Below, piece by piece: positions 43,680 to 52,423 of a DNA stretch of 64,000 nt. The translations under genes and the position numbers were made by a program. This DNA comes from Cohnella phaseoli (lineage in GTDB: Bacteria > Bacillota > Bacilli > Paenibacillales > Paenibacillaceae). Numbering within the stretch: the first letter of the stretch is position 1; every line of letters begins with the position of its first letter. The notes below the pieces were generated by a model that saw only the letters and a program-made list of their open reading frames with translations, ran no database searches and was not told the DNA's origin. Location of the stretch: NCBI RefSeq assembly GCF_003386235.1, contig NZ_QRDZ01000015.1, positions 1 through 64,000 on the forward strand, written 5' to 3'.

Positions 43680-44453
43680 ATGCTTGCGATAACGCGTCAT
43701 CAACTGATTTTGGAATTGCTGCAGGAGAACGGGACTATTCAGGTGTCCGAGTTGAGCGACCGATTTTCGGTCACTCCGAAAACGATTCGCGAGGATCTGG
43801 AGAAGCTTGAGGAGAAGGGCTTGCTCTCGCGGATTCACGGAGGGGCGGTCAGCCGCTCCGATGTGTCCGGTTCGATGCTGCCGCTGCAAATTCCGAATAC
43901 GAAGCACGTCCCCGAAAAGGAAGCGATCGCCGCGCATGCGCTGCGCTACGTTCAACAGGACGATGTGATTGCTCTAGATGCGGGCAGTACAACGCTTGAG
44001 ATCGCAAAAATGCTGCCCGACATGCCCCTGACTGTACTGACCAACGATTTGTTGATCATGCGCGAGTTGATGGGCAAGGAGCAGATCAGACTGGTAGTCC
44101 CGGGCGGCTATCGTCACCGTAACGTGCTTGTCGGCAACGATGCTCTGGAATGGCTGGCGCGTCTGAACGTGCAGAAGCTGTTTCTGTCGGCAACGGGCGT
44201 ACACGACAAATTTGGCTTGTCGGTGTTTACAGGGGAGCTGCTTGATCTGAAGCGGGCTTATTTGTCCGGGGCGAAGGAGGTTTACGGAGTGGCCGATCAT
44301 AGCAAGTTCGATCGGGCCGCTCTGCAGACGTTCGCCGCTCTGGAGGATTTGGACCTGCTGATTACGGACGACGGACTTTCCGAGGAGGTTCGCCGCCGTT
44401 ACGAAGAAGGAGGCAAGGTGAAAATTGAACTCGCATCAACGAAACCGATTTGA
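43680..44453 (+). CDS. DeoR-family regulator of the kdu operon
   Basis: The 257-residue DeoR/GlpR-type repressor has an N-terminal winged helix (about 1-57: RHQLILELLQENGTIQVSELS, VTPKTIREDLEKLEEKGLL, RIHGGAV) and a C-terminal sugar-phosphate-binding domain (DAGSTTLEIAKML, VTNDLLI-like LTNDLL, SATGV). It lies between kduI and kduD and overlaps the latter by 29 nt, so it presumably regulates its own operon with an intermediate of uronate breakdown as inducer. KdgR regulators of other Bacillales are LacI-type, so a DeoR here is an alternative solution. Confidence 0.9.
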   Translation: MLAITRHQLILELLQENGTIQVSELSDRFSVTPKTIREDLEKLEEKGLLSRIHGGAVSRSDVSGSMLPLQIPNTKHVPEKEAIAAHALRYVQQDDVIALDAGSTTLEIAKMLPDMPLTVLTNDLLIMRELMGKEQIRLVVPGGYRHRNVLVGNDALEWLARLNVQKLFLSATGVHDKFGLSVFTGELLDLKRAYLSGAKEVYGVADHSKFDRAALQTFAALEDLDLLITDDGLSEEVRRRYEEGGKVKIELASTKPI

Positions 44454-45195
44454 TCTGGCAGGCAAAACCGCCATCGTCACCGGAGCGGGCAGAGGGCTCG
44501 GCCAAGCGATTGCCGTAGGTTTGGCGGAAGTCGGCGCAAACCTTGTGCTCGTCACGAACCGTACCTCCGCCGAGGAGACCAAGGCGAAGGCCGAAGCATA
44601 CGGCCGCAAAGCGATTATCGTGCAAGCCGACGTCGCCGATCGCAGCAAGCTGCCATCCGTGATCGACGCTGCCGTCGAAACGTTCGGAGGCTTGGATATT
44701 CTTGTGAACAATGCCGGCATTATCCGCCGGGCGCCTGCGATCGAGCACGCTTATTCCGACTGGCAGGAAGTGCTTGATGTCAACCTCAACTCCGTGTTTG
44801 TCCTAAGTCAGCTCGCGGGAGAGCTGATGATTGAACAGGGACATGGAAAAATCATCAACATCGCGTCCATGCTCAGCTTCCAGGGCGGCATCAACGTGCC
44901 TGGATACACAGCTAGCAAGCATGCGGTCGCAGGTTTGACCAAGGCGCTCGCCAACGAATGGGCGCCCAAGGGCGTACAGGTGAACGCGATCGCTCCGGGC
45001 TACATGGCGACGGACAATACGGAAGCGCTTCGCAACGATCCCGTCCGCAGCCGCCAAATTCTCGATCGCATTCCGGCAGGCCGCTGGGGCGCGGACGAGG
45101 ACCTTGTCGGTCCGGCGGTTTTCCTCGCTTCGGCGGCTTCCGACTACATGAACGGCCACGTGTTGTGCGTGGACGGCGGTTGGATGAACCGATAA
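44425..45195 (+). CDS. kduD: 2-dehydro-3-deoxy-D-gluconate 5-dehydrogenase KduD
   Basis: A short-chain dehydrogenase, 256 residues, converting 2,5-diketo-3-deoxygluconate to KDG with NADH. Rossmann motif TGAGRGLG at 19-26, NNAG in ILVNNAGI, catalytic Ser about 148 and Y161-x-x-x-K165 in YTASKHA. The start is TTG 44425, ten nt behind AAGGAGG and inside the deoR gene. C-terminal VFLASAASDYMNGHVLCVDGG is standard for the SDR family. The downstream enzymes KdgK and KdgA are not in the window. Confidence 0.92.
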   Translation: MNSHQRNRFDLAGKTAIVTGAGRGLGQAIAVGLAEVGANLVLVTNRTSAEETKAKAEAYGRKAIIVQADVADRSKLPSVIDAAVETFGGLDILVNNAGIIRRAPAIEHAYSDWQEVLDVNLNSVFVLSQLAGELMIEQGHGKIINIASMLSFQGGINVPGYTASKHAVAGLTKALANEWAPKGVQVNAIAPGYMATDNTEALRNDPVRSRQILDRIPAGRWGADEDLVGPAVFLASAASDYMNGHVLCVDGGWMNR

Positions 45196-45204
45196 ATCGG
45201 CCTG

Positions 45205-45322
45205 CCTGACCGAACGGGATACCGACAAATATCGGCCCTAGCTGCACCTGACCGAACGGGATACCGACAAAAGCCGCCCCCCGGAGCTACAGCCTGACCG
45301 AGAGGGATACCGGCAAATGTTC
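45205..45322. repeat. 42-46-bp tandem repeat, three units
   Basis: CCTGACCGAACGGGATACCG units start at 45205, 45247 and 45293; the third has GAGAGG and CCGGC changes. CCGACAAATATCGG in the first unit is an inverted repeat. Follows the kduD stop directly. Confidence 0.85.
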
Positions 45323-45352
45323 GTGCAAAGAGGGATAAATAAGGGGAGACGG

Positions 45353-45385
45353 TAAGCCGCAACAATCCGCGGCTTAACGTTTCCC
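45353..45385. terminator. Terminator at the end of the kdu operon
   Basis: TAAGCCGC at 45353-45360 pairs with GCGGCTTA at 45369-45376; tail CGTTTCCCTTTT on the plus strand. Overlaps the stop of the convergent M23 gene. Confidence 0.6.
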
Positions 45386-46432
45386 TTTTAACATTTTGTA
45401 TTCCTCGCGTTCCCAACGGTGCAGAAGCGGGTAGGGGTCGAACGCCCATTCAACGAGACCTCTGTCCCTGTAGATGCCGTAATGCAGATGCGGAGGGAAT
45501 TTGCCCTGCGTGCCGGGGCGCCCGTAGCCGGAGCTGCCGACCCAGCCGACTACTTGCCCGGGACTCACGATGTCTCCGGTTTGTATATTTTTGTCGAAGC
45601 CGGACAGATGTGCGTAATAATGATACAGATTGTTCAGGTCGCGAATGCCGATTCTCCAGCCTCCGTAGGCATTCCAGCCTTTAATTTCGATAATTCCGTA
45701 GCAGGTGCTCCTGACCGGAACGCCATGGCCGGCGAAAATATCCGTTCCCTCGTGGATCCGTCTGCCGCCCCAGCCGCGCTTGTTGCCCCAAGTGCTGCGA
45801 TAGGAGTATGTGCTTTTCAGAGGTAGAGGAAAGGTGTGTCCGGACAAGTCCAGACGATTGAAATGCCGGTACAGCTTGGCAAATTGCATTATGCGCTGCA
45901 CCGCGCGCGTGTTATGGTAATACTCCCACAGACCGATGCTGAAATCGTCCTCCGCGCTACCGTACTGTAACGCCTGCACCGCTACCGAGTAGAGCAGATC
46001 CTCATCCTTGCCGCGATCCGCGATTTTGTCCCCGGAGCCGTCTTGACCGATCCCGCGAAAAAAACGGATAGACGCCGGGTTCGTATCCTCCTTAGTCGGG
46101 TTCAGATCGCCGCTCCAGCGTTCTTCCGGAACGTATACGCCGGCAACCGCGCCTTGGCGAAGCGGCCTCGTTTTCGGATGGGCTTGCGATATCGTCCGTT
46201 CGTATTGATCGATGGCCGCGATGTATGGCCATTCCAAACCGCTTCTCAGACTGATCGCTTCGTATAGCCGCCTGCGCTTAGCGTATTCGTCGGACAGTGA
46301 CGGCCGATCCGTATCCGCTCCGTAAGCGGCGGGCGCGTAATCGCTCGTTCCCAGCGTCAGGAGACCGACAAAGGCCGCAATAAGCGCATAACGGAAGCCG
46401 CCGCCGAATCTCCGCCAATCGTGTAGCAACAT
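45374..46432 (-). CDS. Secreted M23 (LytM) peptidoglycan endopeptidase, LytH-like
   Basis: The 352-residue zinc metallopeptidase has an N-terminal signal or anchor (about 15-38), a unique middle region (about 40-215), and a C-terminal LytM domain (about 225-335) with zinc ligands in RRIHEGTDIFA (H, D) and HLHYGIY (second H of HxH). The middle part resembles sporulation-associated LytH, which trims peptide side chains in spore cortex, and the position beside lipA-yutD matches B. subtilis lytH. The sporulation role is inferred from that synteny. Confidence 0.85.
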   Translation of the reverse strand: MLLHDWRRFGGGFRYALIAAFVGLLTLGTSDYAPAAYGADTDRPSLSDEYAKRRRLYEAISLRSGLEWPYIAAIDQYERTISQAHPKTRPLRQGAVAGVYVPEERWSGDLNPTKEDTNPASIRFFRGIGQDGSGDKIADRGKDEDLLYSVAVQALQYGSAEDDFSIGLWEYYHNTRAVQRIMQFAKLYRHFNRLDLSGHTFPLPLKSTYSYRSTWGNKRGWGGRRIHEGTDIFAGHGVPVRSTCYGIIEIKGWNAYGGWRIGIRDLNNLYHYYAHLSGFDKNIQTGDIVSPGQVVGWVGSSGYGRPGTQGKFPPHLHYGIYRDRGLVEWAFDPYPLLHRWEREEYKMLKGKR

Positions 46433-46500
46433 GACTCCTCCTCGAGCTCGACTTCAAATCCATTAGTTCAGCCTATATAAGAAGTATGGTTTACAGATCA

Positions 46501-46528
46501 TTGGTTTTTATCCGAATCGTGCTATAAT
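46501..46528 (+). promoter_or_regulatory. Promoter of lipA-yutD
   Basis: TATAAT at 46523-46528 with TTGGTT at 46501-46506 (spacer 16). AGGAGG at 46530 onwards is too far upstream to be the lipA RBS; GGGGAA near 46545 is the likelier site. Confidence 0.55.
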
Positions 46529-46555
46529 AAGGAGGACAGAAAGAGGGGAATTCCT

Positions 46556-47461
46556 ATGACGACCGGCGCAAAACCGCGCAAACCCGAATGGCTGAAAATC
46601 AAGCTGACGACAGGAGAACCTTACCAGGAACTGAAGCAAGTAATGAGGAGCAAGACGCTGCATACGGTTTGCGAAGAGGCGCGTTGTCCGAACATATATG
46701 AATGCTGGGCGAATCGCACGGCGACTTTTATGATACTTGGGGATATTTGTACGAGGGCTTGCCGTTTCTGTGCGGTCAAAACCGGGCTGCCTACCGAGCT
46801 TGATTTGCAGGAGCCGGAGCGGGTGGCGGAAGCCGCAGACCAGATGGGGCTTAAGCACTGCGTCGTCACCTCGGTGGCGCGGGACGATCTGAAGGATGGA
46901 GGAGCATCGATCTTCGCGGCGACGATCAAGGCGATCCGCAAGAGAATGCCGTTCTGCAGCGTCGAGGTGCTGATCCCGGATTTTCTGGGCAACCCGGATT
47001 CCCTTCAGATCGTAATGGACGCCAAACCGGACATTTTGAACCATAACATCGAGACGGTCGCCCGGCTTTCGAACCGCGTGCGGGCGAAGGCCAAGTATCC
47101 GCGTTCCCTGGAACTCATCCAGAGAGCGAAGGAAATGCAGCCGAACATTCCAACGAAATCGAGCATTATGCTCGGTCTCGGGGAAACCTACGAAGAAGTG
47201 CTGCAGGCGATGGACGATTTGCGAGCGGTGGATTGCAACATCTTAACGCTCGGACAATATTTGCAGCCTTCCCCGTCGCATCTGGACGTCGTCAGATACG
47301 TTCATCCGGACGAGTTTGCGGCGCTTAAGGAGGAAGGTTTGAAGCGGGGCTTCTCCCACGTGGAGTCCGCGCCCTTCGTACGCAGCTCGTATCATGCGCA
47401 TGAGCAAGTCAAATCCGCGGAGGCGAGAACGAACGGTCTCCAGAAGGAGAGCGTAACATGA
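46556..47461 (+). CDS. lipA: Lipoyl synthase LipA
   Basis: Radical SAM enzyme inserting two sulfurs into octanoyl-lipoyl domains. The 301-residue protein has both cluster motifs: auxiliary C39-x4-C44-x5-C50 ([12 protein letters not shown]) and SAM cluster C65-x3-C69-x2-C72 (CTRACRFC). RSSYHAHE near the C-terminus includes the conserved RSSY. Stop overlaps the yutD ATG. Canonical length and position in Bacillales. Confidence 0.97.
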   Translation: MTTGAKPRKPEWLKIKLTTGEPYQELKQVMRSKTLHTVCEEARCPNIYECWANRTATFMILGDICTRACRFCAVKTGLPTELDLQEPERVAEAADQMGLKHCVVTSVARDDLKDGGASIFAATIKAIRKRMPFCSVEVLIPDFLGNPDSLQIVMDAKPDILNHNIETVARLSNRVRAKAKYPRSLELIQRAKEMQPNIPTKSSIMLGLGETYEEVLQAMDDLRAVDCNILTLGQYLQPSPSHLDVVRYVHPDEFAALKEEGLKRGFSHVESAPFVRSSYHAHEQVKSAEARTNGLQKESVT

Positions 47462-48537
47462 TTTTCATGGCAGGAGGCAATGCGTACTCGCTGGTCCATG
47501 AATACAAGAACGGCTGGAATCCCGAAGCATTCCGCGAGAGGTATAGCGAAGTTCTCGAACGATTCGATTACGTCGTCGGGGATTGGGGCTATAATCAGCT
47601 CAGGCTCAGGGGCTTCTACCGGGACGGGCACCCGCGGGCAAACAAAGAATTCGCGATTTCCAACTTCGTCGATTATATTAACGAATACTGTAACTTCGGC
47701 TGCGCGCATTTCGTGCTGGCCAAGCTGGATATGAACGCGCTGCCTCCCGATGCGGTCATCGTCAAGGAGGAAGATGCGGAAGTCGTCGTCGCCCTGAACG
47801 AGACGGGAGAACAGGCTGCGGAGACGGCAGCCGCTTTAAGCGGCCCGATTTTGCGCTGGCCGCTTAAGGAGCGCGCGGGCGGGCCTGTTCGCGTCCCGAA
47901 TATCACCGTTTCCGCGGTCGCTCGCGCGGCTGCGGATGCGGAACGCCGCGAAGCGGAACGACGCCATTCGGGACAGGAGAGGGAGCAGAGAGGGTTCGGC
48001 AGCTCCTCTTTCTCCGGTCGGGGAAACCAGGCGAGGAACGGGCAGGAATCCGGCTCCCAGCGTCAAGGACGCTCGCACGGTTCTTCAGGAAGCGAGCGCA
48101 GGGCGCAGGGCCAGGGTAGCGGACAAGCTTCGAACAAGCCCCATTTTCGAGGCGGGAATAAGACGAACCATCCGGACGCTGCATCCTCGAGAGAGGGAAC
48201 CCGTCACGATGGAAACCGCAAAGAGTCGCCTCGACAAGGCCAGGAAGGCTTTCGCGCAGACGCTCCGCGCAAGGAAGCTCCGCGCGGCGAAGGCTCCCGC
48301 AACGAAAGTCATCGCAATGAAAACCAGCGTAGCGAAGGCTCTCGCAACGACAGCCACCGCAGTGAAGGCTATCGCAATGAGGCCCAACGCAGCGAGGGTT
48401 CCCGCAACGAAGCCGCTCGCCCCGACAATCGTTGGCAGAACCGGAACCGGAGGCGCAAAAGCTTCGGAGGCAAGCCGGGCAATCGCCCCGAAGGCGGCTC
48501 CCGCCCGGATTCGGGCGCTTCCAAATCCAACGATTAG
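47458..48537 (+). CDS. yutD: YutD-like protein with long repetitive disordered tail
   Basis: The first 105 residues are the compact YutD domain ([57 protein letters not shown]). YutD of B. subtilis is about 100 residues, so the remaining 250 residues are an accessory extension: low complexity, rich in Arg, Ser, Gly, Asn and Glu, with repeats of the form EGSRNE-HRNE-QRS (about 280-325) encoded by imperfect DNA repeats at about 48290-48420, and a basic RNRRRKS end. This composition resembles RNA-binding RGG-like tails. Translationally coupled to lipA. Confidence 0.88.
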   Translation: MIFMAGGNAYSLVHEYKNGWNPEAFRERYSEVLERFDYVVGDWGYNQLRLRGFYRDGHPRANKEFAISNFVDYINEYCNFGCAHFVLAKLDMNALPPDAVIVKEEDAEVVVALNETGEQAAETAAALSGPILRWPLKERAGGPVRVPNITVSAVARAAADAERREAERRHSGQEREQRGFGSSSFSGRGNQARNGQESGSQRQGRSHGSSGSERRAQGQGSGQASNKPHFRGGNKTNHPDAASSREGTRHDGNRKESPRQGQEGFRADAPRKEAPRGEGSRNESHRNENQRSEGSRNDSHRSEGYRNEAQRSEGSRNEAARPDNRWQNRNRRRKSFGGKPGNRPEGGSRPDSGASKSND

Positions 48538-48561
48538 CCCAGCAACGTCTAAATACAATTC

Positions 48562-48612
48562 AAAAAGGCGCGTATCCCCTCGGTAAGCAACGAAGGAAGA
48601 TACGCGCCTTTT
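48562..48612. terminator. Bidirectional terminator
   Basis: AAAAGGCGCGTATC at 48562-48575 pairs perfectly with GATACGCGCCTTTT at 48599-48612, with A/T tracts on both sides. It separates convergent yutD and nadK. Confidence 0.9.
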
Positions 48613-48618
48613 CTGTTA

Positions 48619-49413
48619 TTAAACCGAACCGATGAACGCCTCGCGAACGCGATTCCAAAACGTAAATGGACGGTAACGGGCAAAGGTGACTTTCTTCTCG
48701 GCGACTCTGCAAGTCATCGAACGAACGCCGACCCGCGCCATTAGCATATGATCGACTCCGATGATCAGCTCCTCCTCCGGATCCGGAGGCACGATGTCGC
48801 AATGATGATGCTTGGGCAGAATCACCGACGATCCGAGCGTTCTGTAAACGCGGTTGTTGATGGAGGCGATTTCGGCGATTTGCAGCGCCTCCAGCGACGG
48901 GTGGATGACGGCTCCGCCGAGACTTTTGTTATAACCCGTGCTGCCCGTCGGAGTAGAGATGACGATACCGTCGCCGCGGAACATTTCGAACGGCTCGTCA
49001 TTGATCTGGATCGCCGCCACAAGCGTTCCTTCCGCGCTCTTCAGCGTAAATTCGTTAAGTACGAGATGCGTTTCCTTGCCTTCAGCCGTATCGATCTCGA
49101 CATGCAGCAGAGGATAATGGATGTTGCGCGGCTCGGACGATGCCATCAGATCGAGCAGCTCCACGATTTCGTTCTTCTGCCAATCCGCATAAAAGCCAAG
49201 ATGCCCGGTATGAATCCCGATGAAGGCGATTCGATCCAACTGATTCTTATAGCGATGGAAAGCTTGCAGCATGGTGCCGTCTCCGCCGATGGTAACGACG
49301 GTTTCGGGCGCTTCTTCGTCATAAACAAACCCTCGCGTACTCGCTTGGGCTTGGAACTGTTCCGATAATTCCCGGGACAACCGATCTCCCCGATCAAGCA
49401 ATGCATACTTCAA
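48619..49413 (-). CDS. nadK: NAD kinase
   Basis: ATP/polyphosphate-dependent NAD kinase, 264 residues, making NADP. The start is TTG 49413 behind AAGGAG (nine nt); the longer open frame runs into the antisense of ylbJ. Motif GGDGTML at 43-49 (Asp45 catalytic), NEFTL (NE), GDGIVISTPTGSTGYNKSLGG and a C-terminal beta-sandwich. Length fits the family. B. subtilis ppnKA lies near yjbI and pepF, and the same partners occur here. Confidence 0.95.
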   Translation of the reverse strand: MKYALLDRGDRLSRELSEQFQAQASTRGFVYDEEAPETVVTIGGDGTMLQAFHRYKNQLDRIAFIGIHTGHLGFYADWQKNEIVELLDLMASSEPRNIHYPLLHVEIDTAEGKETHLVLNEFTLKSAEGTLVAAIQINDEPFEMFRGDGIVISTPTGSTGYNKSLGGAVIHPSLEALQIAEIASINNRVYRTLGSSVILPKHHHCDIVPPDPEEELIIGVDHMLMARVGVRSMTCRVAEKKVTFARYRPFTFWNRVREAFIGSV

Positions 49414-49511
49414 ACGTCGGCCGCTCCTTCCGAATGGACCTTGATAACCGATGCCGATTCGATGCACGAAAGGGATCGTTGTCTTGATCATACCCAATAA
49501 CTTGACCGAAT

Positions 49512-50828
49512 TCAATCTTTGGCGGAGTCGGAAGCAAGCCTGGACCAGATGCGCCGCATCCCGATCGCGGCTGTTCCTAAGACGACGATCAAGCCGATGG
49601 CGCAGGCGAATAGAACGGGCGGCCATATCAGAGCGGCTTGCCACCCGAAGCGAATACCGACGGATTCGGACGACACATTCGCCCAAGCAGGAACGACGGA
49701 GGACCAGCCCGCAGCTTCTCCGGCTTCTCCCCGATAGAGAAGCGGCCAGAACACGTACACAAGAAGCATCGCAATTAGGCCGTGAATGAATCTCGTCCGG
49801 GCGAACGGCCAGTATCTCCAACCGGAGCTGCTCATCAAGCCGGCCACTTGCGCATGAACGGACAAGCCGGCCCAAGACAGCACAAAAGCGGCGACGGCGA
49901 TCCGGTCGACGAGAGGGAGCGCCGAATCGGCTGCGGCGGCTTTGGCTCCCAGCGTCACCTCGAAAGCTCCATGCATATAAGCCTCGGACAGCTGCGGAGG
50001 TAGCCCGAACCACGGCAGCAGCTGCGCCGCCAACTGCCGTACGGGCGTCAGCAAGCCACCGTGTACGAGCAGATCGAGCGCAGCGGAGAAGAAGACGACC
50101 AATCCGCCGACGATCATCATGAGGGCAAGAGACGACTGCAGCGACTGCTGCAGCAATATGCCTAACGGCCGTCCGTCCTCCAGCCGGGCACGGTGCATGG
50201 CGGTTAGCGCTGCGCGCCATCGGCCGGTCTTCGCCGCTCTATTGTCCGTCCGCGCCGCAATTTGGAGCTTATCGCCGCGGCGTTTCCCAAAGCTCGAAGC
50301 GATGCCGAGCAGGAGGGCGCCGCTATAGTGGGCGGCCGCAAGCACGGGAGCGGCATGCGAATTGCCGAAAAAGCCGATACATACGGCTCCGATCAAGAAG
50401 ATCGGATCGGACGTCGTCGTCATTGCCACGAGCCGCTCTCCCTCGTCCCGCGTAACGAGCTTTTGATCCATCAGGCGCGAGGTTAGCCGCGCGCCTACCG
50501 GATAGCCCGATACGAAGCCCATCGAGACGATAAAGCCGCCTACGCCCGGAAGGCGGAACAGCGGCCGCATGAACGGGTCCAGCAGCGTTCCCATGAAATG
50601 GACGATGCCGAAGCCGAGCAGCAGCTCGGACAGAACAAAAAAAGGGAACAGGGCGGGGAATAGTACCTCCCACCATACCGATACGCCTCTAAGCGAAGCG
50701 TTGAGCGCGCCCGAGCCGTCTCCCAGAGCGAGACAGCCGATCAGCAGAGCCGCTCCTCCGATAGCCAGCGCGCCGGCCAGCGCGAAGCGGCGATCTTTAT
50801 TTTCCGGATTCGCGCTTAAGGGAACCAC
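49512..50828 (-). CDS. ylbJ: Sporulation integral membrane protein YlbJ
   Basis: The YlbJ/nucleoside-gate family protein is needed for the spore coat and cortex in B. subtilis. The start taken is GTG 50828, seven nt behind GGAGG; ATG 50834 is too near it. The 438-residue protein has about eight helices, with VSVWWEVLFPALFPFFVLSE, IVSMGFVSGYPVGARLTSRL and TTSDPIFLIGAVCIGFFGNS as conserved gate segments. About 30 residues longer than usual in the middle. Followed by nadK after 98 bp. Confidence 0.9.
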   Translation of the reverse strand: MVPLSANPENKDRRFALAGALAIGGAALLIGCLALGDGSGALNASLRGVSVWWEVLFPALFPFFVLSELLLGFGIVHFMGTLLDPFMRPLFRLPGVGGFIVSMGFVSGYPVGARLTSRLMDQKLVTRDEGERLVAMTTTSDPIFLIGAVCIGFFGNSHAAPVLAAAHYSGALLLGIASSFGKRRGDKLQIAARTDNRAAKTGRWRAALTAMHRARLEDGRPLGILLQQSLQSSLALMMIVGGLVVFFSAALDLLVHGGLLTPVRQLAAQLLPWFGLPPQLSEAYMHGAFEVTLGAKAAAADSALPLVDRIAVAAFVLSWAGLSVHAQVAGLMSSSGWRYWPFARTRFIHGLIAMLLVYVFWPLLYRGEAGEAAGWSSVVPAWANVSSESVGIRFGWQAALIWPPVLFACAIGLIVVLGTAAIGMRRIWSRLASDSAKD

Positions 50829-50940
50829 GGTCATACCTCCATTCGTACATGCCTTGTCCCAATATATGACGGCTTCGGGACAATGTTTCCGATCGTCTGA
50901 CAAGCTGCTATAATTTGTTGAAACCGCTTGCAAAAAACAG

Positions 50941-50969
50941 TGCAAAAAATCGCGAACATATGCTACAAT
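50941..50969 (+). promoter_or_regulatory. Extended -10 promoter of the 28-codon gene
   Basis: TGCTACAAT at 50961-50969 is an extended -10; a weak TGCAAA at 50941-50946 lies 17 bp upstream. Confidence 0.5.
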
Positions 50970-51030
50970 AGAACTAGATCGAACGGATCTAATCCGCGTA
51001 ATCCAAATTCATCGAGCTGGAGTGATGAGT

Positions 51031-51117
51031 ATGGCGGCAGTGGTCGCAGGACTAATTGTATGCGCTTTCGTATATGTCATTCGGGAATCGTTGACTCCTG
51101 TGGAAGAGGAAATATAA
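51031..51117 (+). CDS. 28-residue single-pass membrane microprotein
   Basis: ATG 51031 is eight nt behind GGAG. The product begins MAAVVAGLIVCAFVYVIRES, one hydrophobic helix with small residues and one Cys, and ends in acidic TPVEEEI. It has its own promoter and a terminator 30 bp downstream, so it is a discrete transcription unit of about 200 nt. Too short for automatic calling. Its type (small helix plus acidic tail) resembles accessory subunits of membrane complexes, but no partner is apparent. Confidence 0.65.
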   Translation: MAAVVAGLIVCAFVYVIRESLTPVEEEI

Positions 51118-51148
51118 ATTCATGCGCAGTCGGCAAGCCGCCGATTCT

Positions 51149-51180
51149 AATCGCCCCTTTGCGGGCGATTTTATTTTTTG
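51149..51180 (+). terminator. Terminator of the microprotein gene
   Basis: AATCGCCC at 51149-51156 pairs with GGGCGATT at 51163-51170; T-rich tail. Confidence 0.9.
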
Positions 51181-51293
51181 CCGAGAGGAGGGCGGGAGCG
51201 TTATGGTATAATGAAACGGAATGCATGACGTTCAACCTATTCTAGGCTATCGCGCGCATGCCGATGCCGCGATGTGATACAGGAGGCGCAATT

Positions 51294-51689
51294 GTGTCCA
51301 GCTACGCAACGATTTACGATGCGATCGGGGGAGCCGAGACGATCCGGGAGATCGTGACCCGTTTTTATCCGAAGGTTCAAGCGCACCCGCTGCTCGGTCC
51401 TCTATTTCCGGAAGATATTCATCCTGTTATGGAGAAACAATTTTTGTTTCTATCGCAATTTTTGGGCGGTCCGCCGCTTTATTCCGACGAATACGGGCAT
51501 CCGATGATGAGAGCTCGTCATTTGCCGTTCCCGATTACGCCCGAGCGCGCCGAGGCATGGCTGGCGTGCATGGCTGAGGCGTTGTCCGAAACCGGCGTTC
51601 CCGAATCGCTGCAGAAGCTGACGATCGAACGGCTGTCCGGTCCGGCGCATCATTTTATCAATACCGAATCCGAATCATCTCACTCTTAA
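51294..51689 (+). CDS. Group II truncated haemoglobin, YjbI-like
   Basis: The start is GTG 51294 seven nt behind AGGAGG. The 131-residue trHb has B10-region FYPKV with Tyr25, the FPEDIHPVMEKQFLFLSQFLGG signature, YGHPMMRARH with proximal His76, and W in ERAEAWLACM, all typical of YjbI/trHbO. It may handle peroxide or oxygen and is clustered with yjbH/pepF genes in Bacillales. Here yjbH is missing but pepF follows two genes later. Confidence 0.93.
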   Translation: MSSYATIYDAIGGAETIREIVTRFYPKVQAHPLLGPLFPEDIHPVMEKQFLFLSQFLGGPPLYSDEYGHPMMRARHLPFPITPERAEAWLACMAEALSETGVPESLQKLTIERLSGPAHHFINTESESSHS

Positions 51690-51700
51690 GGAGGCCCGTT

Positions 51701-52405
51701 ATGGAACCGCTCTTCCAGATTAAAGTGACTTGCATCTGCTGCGAACAGAGCTTTCAAACCTCTAGAGTTCGGCCAAGCTTGAAGAGAGCGGTGAGGGCGG
51801 ATACCGATTTCTGCTCCTATTTCAAAACGGTGAACCCGGATTATTACGTCGTAAGGGTATGTCCGTATTGCGGATTCGCATCGACGGAAAATTTTTCGGA
51901 AACGATCAACGAGAAGCAGAAGGCGATCTATTACGATAAAATGGGAAGCCACTGGAAAAATCGGGACTACGGAGGGGAACGCAGCGCGCAGGATGCATTG
52001 GAATGCTACAAGCTCAGCCTGCTCACGGCTCAGTCGATCGGGGAGAAGGATCGGGTCATCGCCGCTCTGCTTCACCATATCGCCTGGCTGTACCGTTACG
52101 ACGGTAAGAAGGAGCAGGAAGACCGCTTCCTGCAATTCGCACTGGACGCTTACGTTCGGGTGTACGAGACGGCGAGCGACACGACCAGCCCGGCTCGGTT
52201 GATGTACTTGATCGGGGAGCTGAACAAGCGACTGGGCAATTATCATGAAGCCGTCCGATGGTTCGGAAGGGTCATTCACGATAAGAAAATCGTCGACGCT
52301 GCGATGATTCGCGCATCACGCGAGCAATGGCAAGGCATTCGGGAAGAGATGACCGGACAAGGTCTTGAGCTTCCGGAGGAAATGGTCGAGAACGGGGCGT
52401 CGTAA
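51701..52405 (+). CDS. DUF2225 zinc-binding TPR-like protein
   Basis: The 234-residue DUF2225 protein has an N-terminal zinc-binding part with CICCEQSF (C12, C14, C15) and CPYCGFASTENF, followed by helical repeats. AIYYDKMGSHWKNRDYGGER, LLHHIAWLYRYDGKKEQEDR and LMYLIGELNKRLGNYHEAVRW are TPR-like pairs. Family members occur in sporulating Firmicutes and their function is unknown. RBS AAGGAGG 11 nt after the globin stop; the two are probably one operon. Confidence 0.85.
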   Translation: MEPLFQIKVTCICCEQSFQTSRVRPSLKRAVRADTDFCSYFKTVNPDYYVVRVCPYCGFASTENFSETINEKQKAIYYDKMGSHWKNRDYGGERSAQDALECYKLSLLTAQSIGEKDRVIAALLHHIAWLYRYDGKKEQEDRFLQFALDAYVRVYETASDTTSPARLMYLIGELNKRLGNYHEAVRWFGRVIHDKKIVDAAMIRASREQWQGIREEMTGQGLELPEEMVENGAS

Positions 52406-52423
52406 GCCCTGCTGCTGTAGCTG

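Noticed and set aside
49414-50220. N-terminal extension of NAD kinase by 269 residues
   Set aside because: It is antisense-like or frame-shifted coding across ylbJ, which has a well-supported reading frame; TTG 49413 has a strong RBS and gives the normal length.
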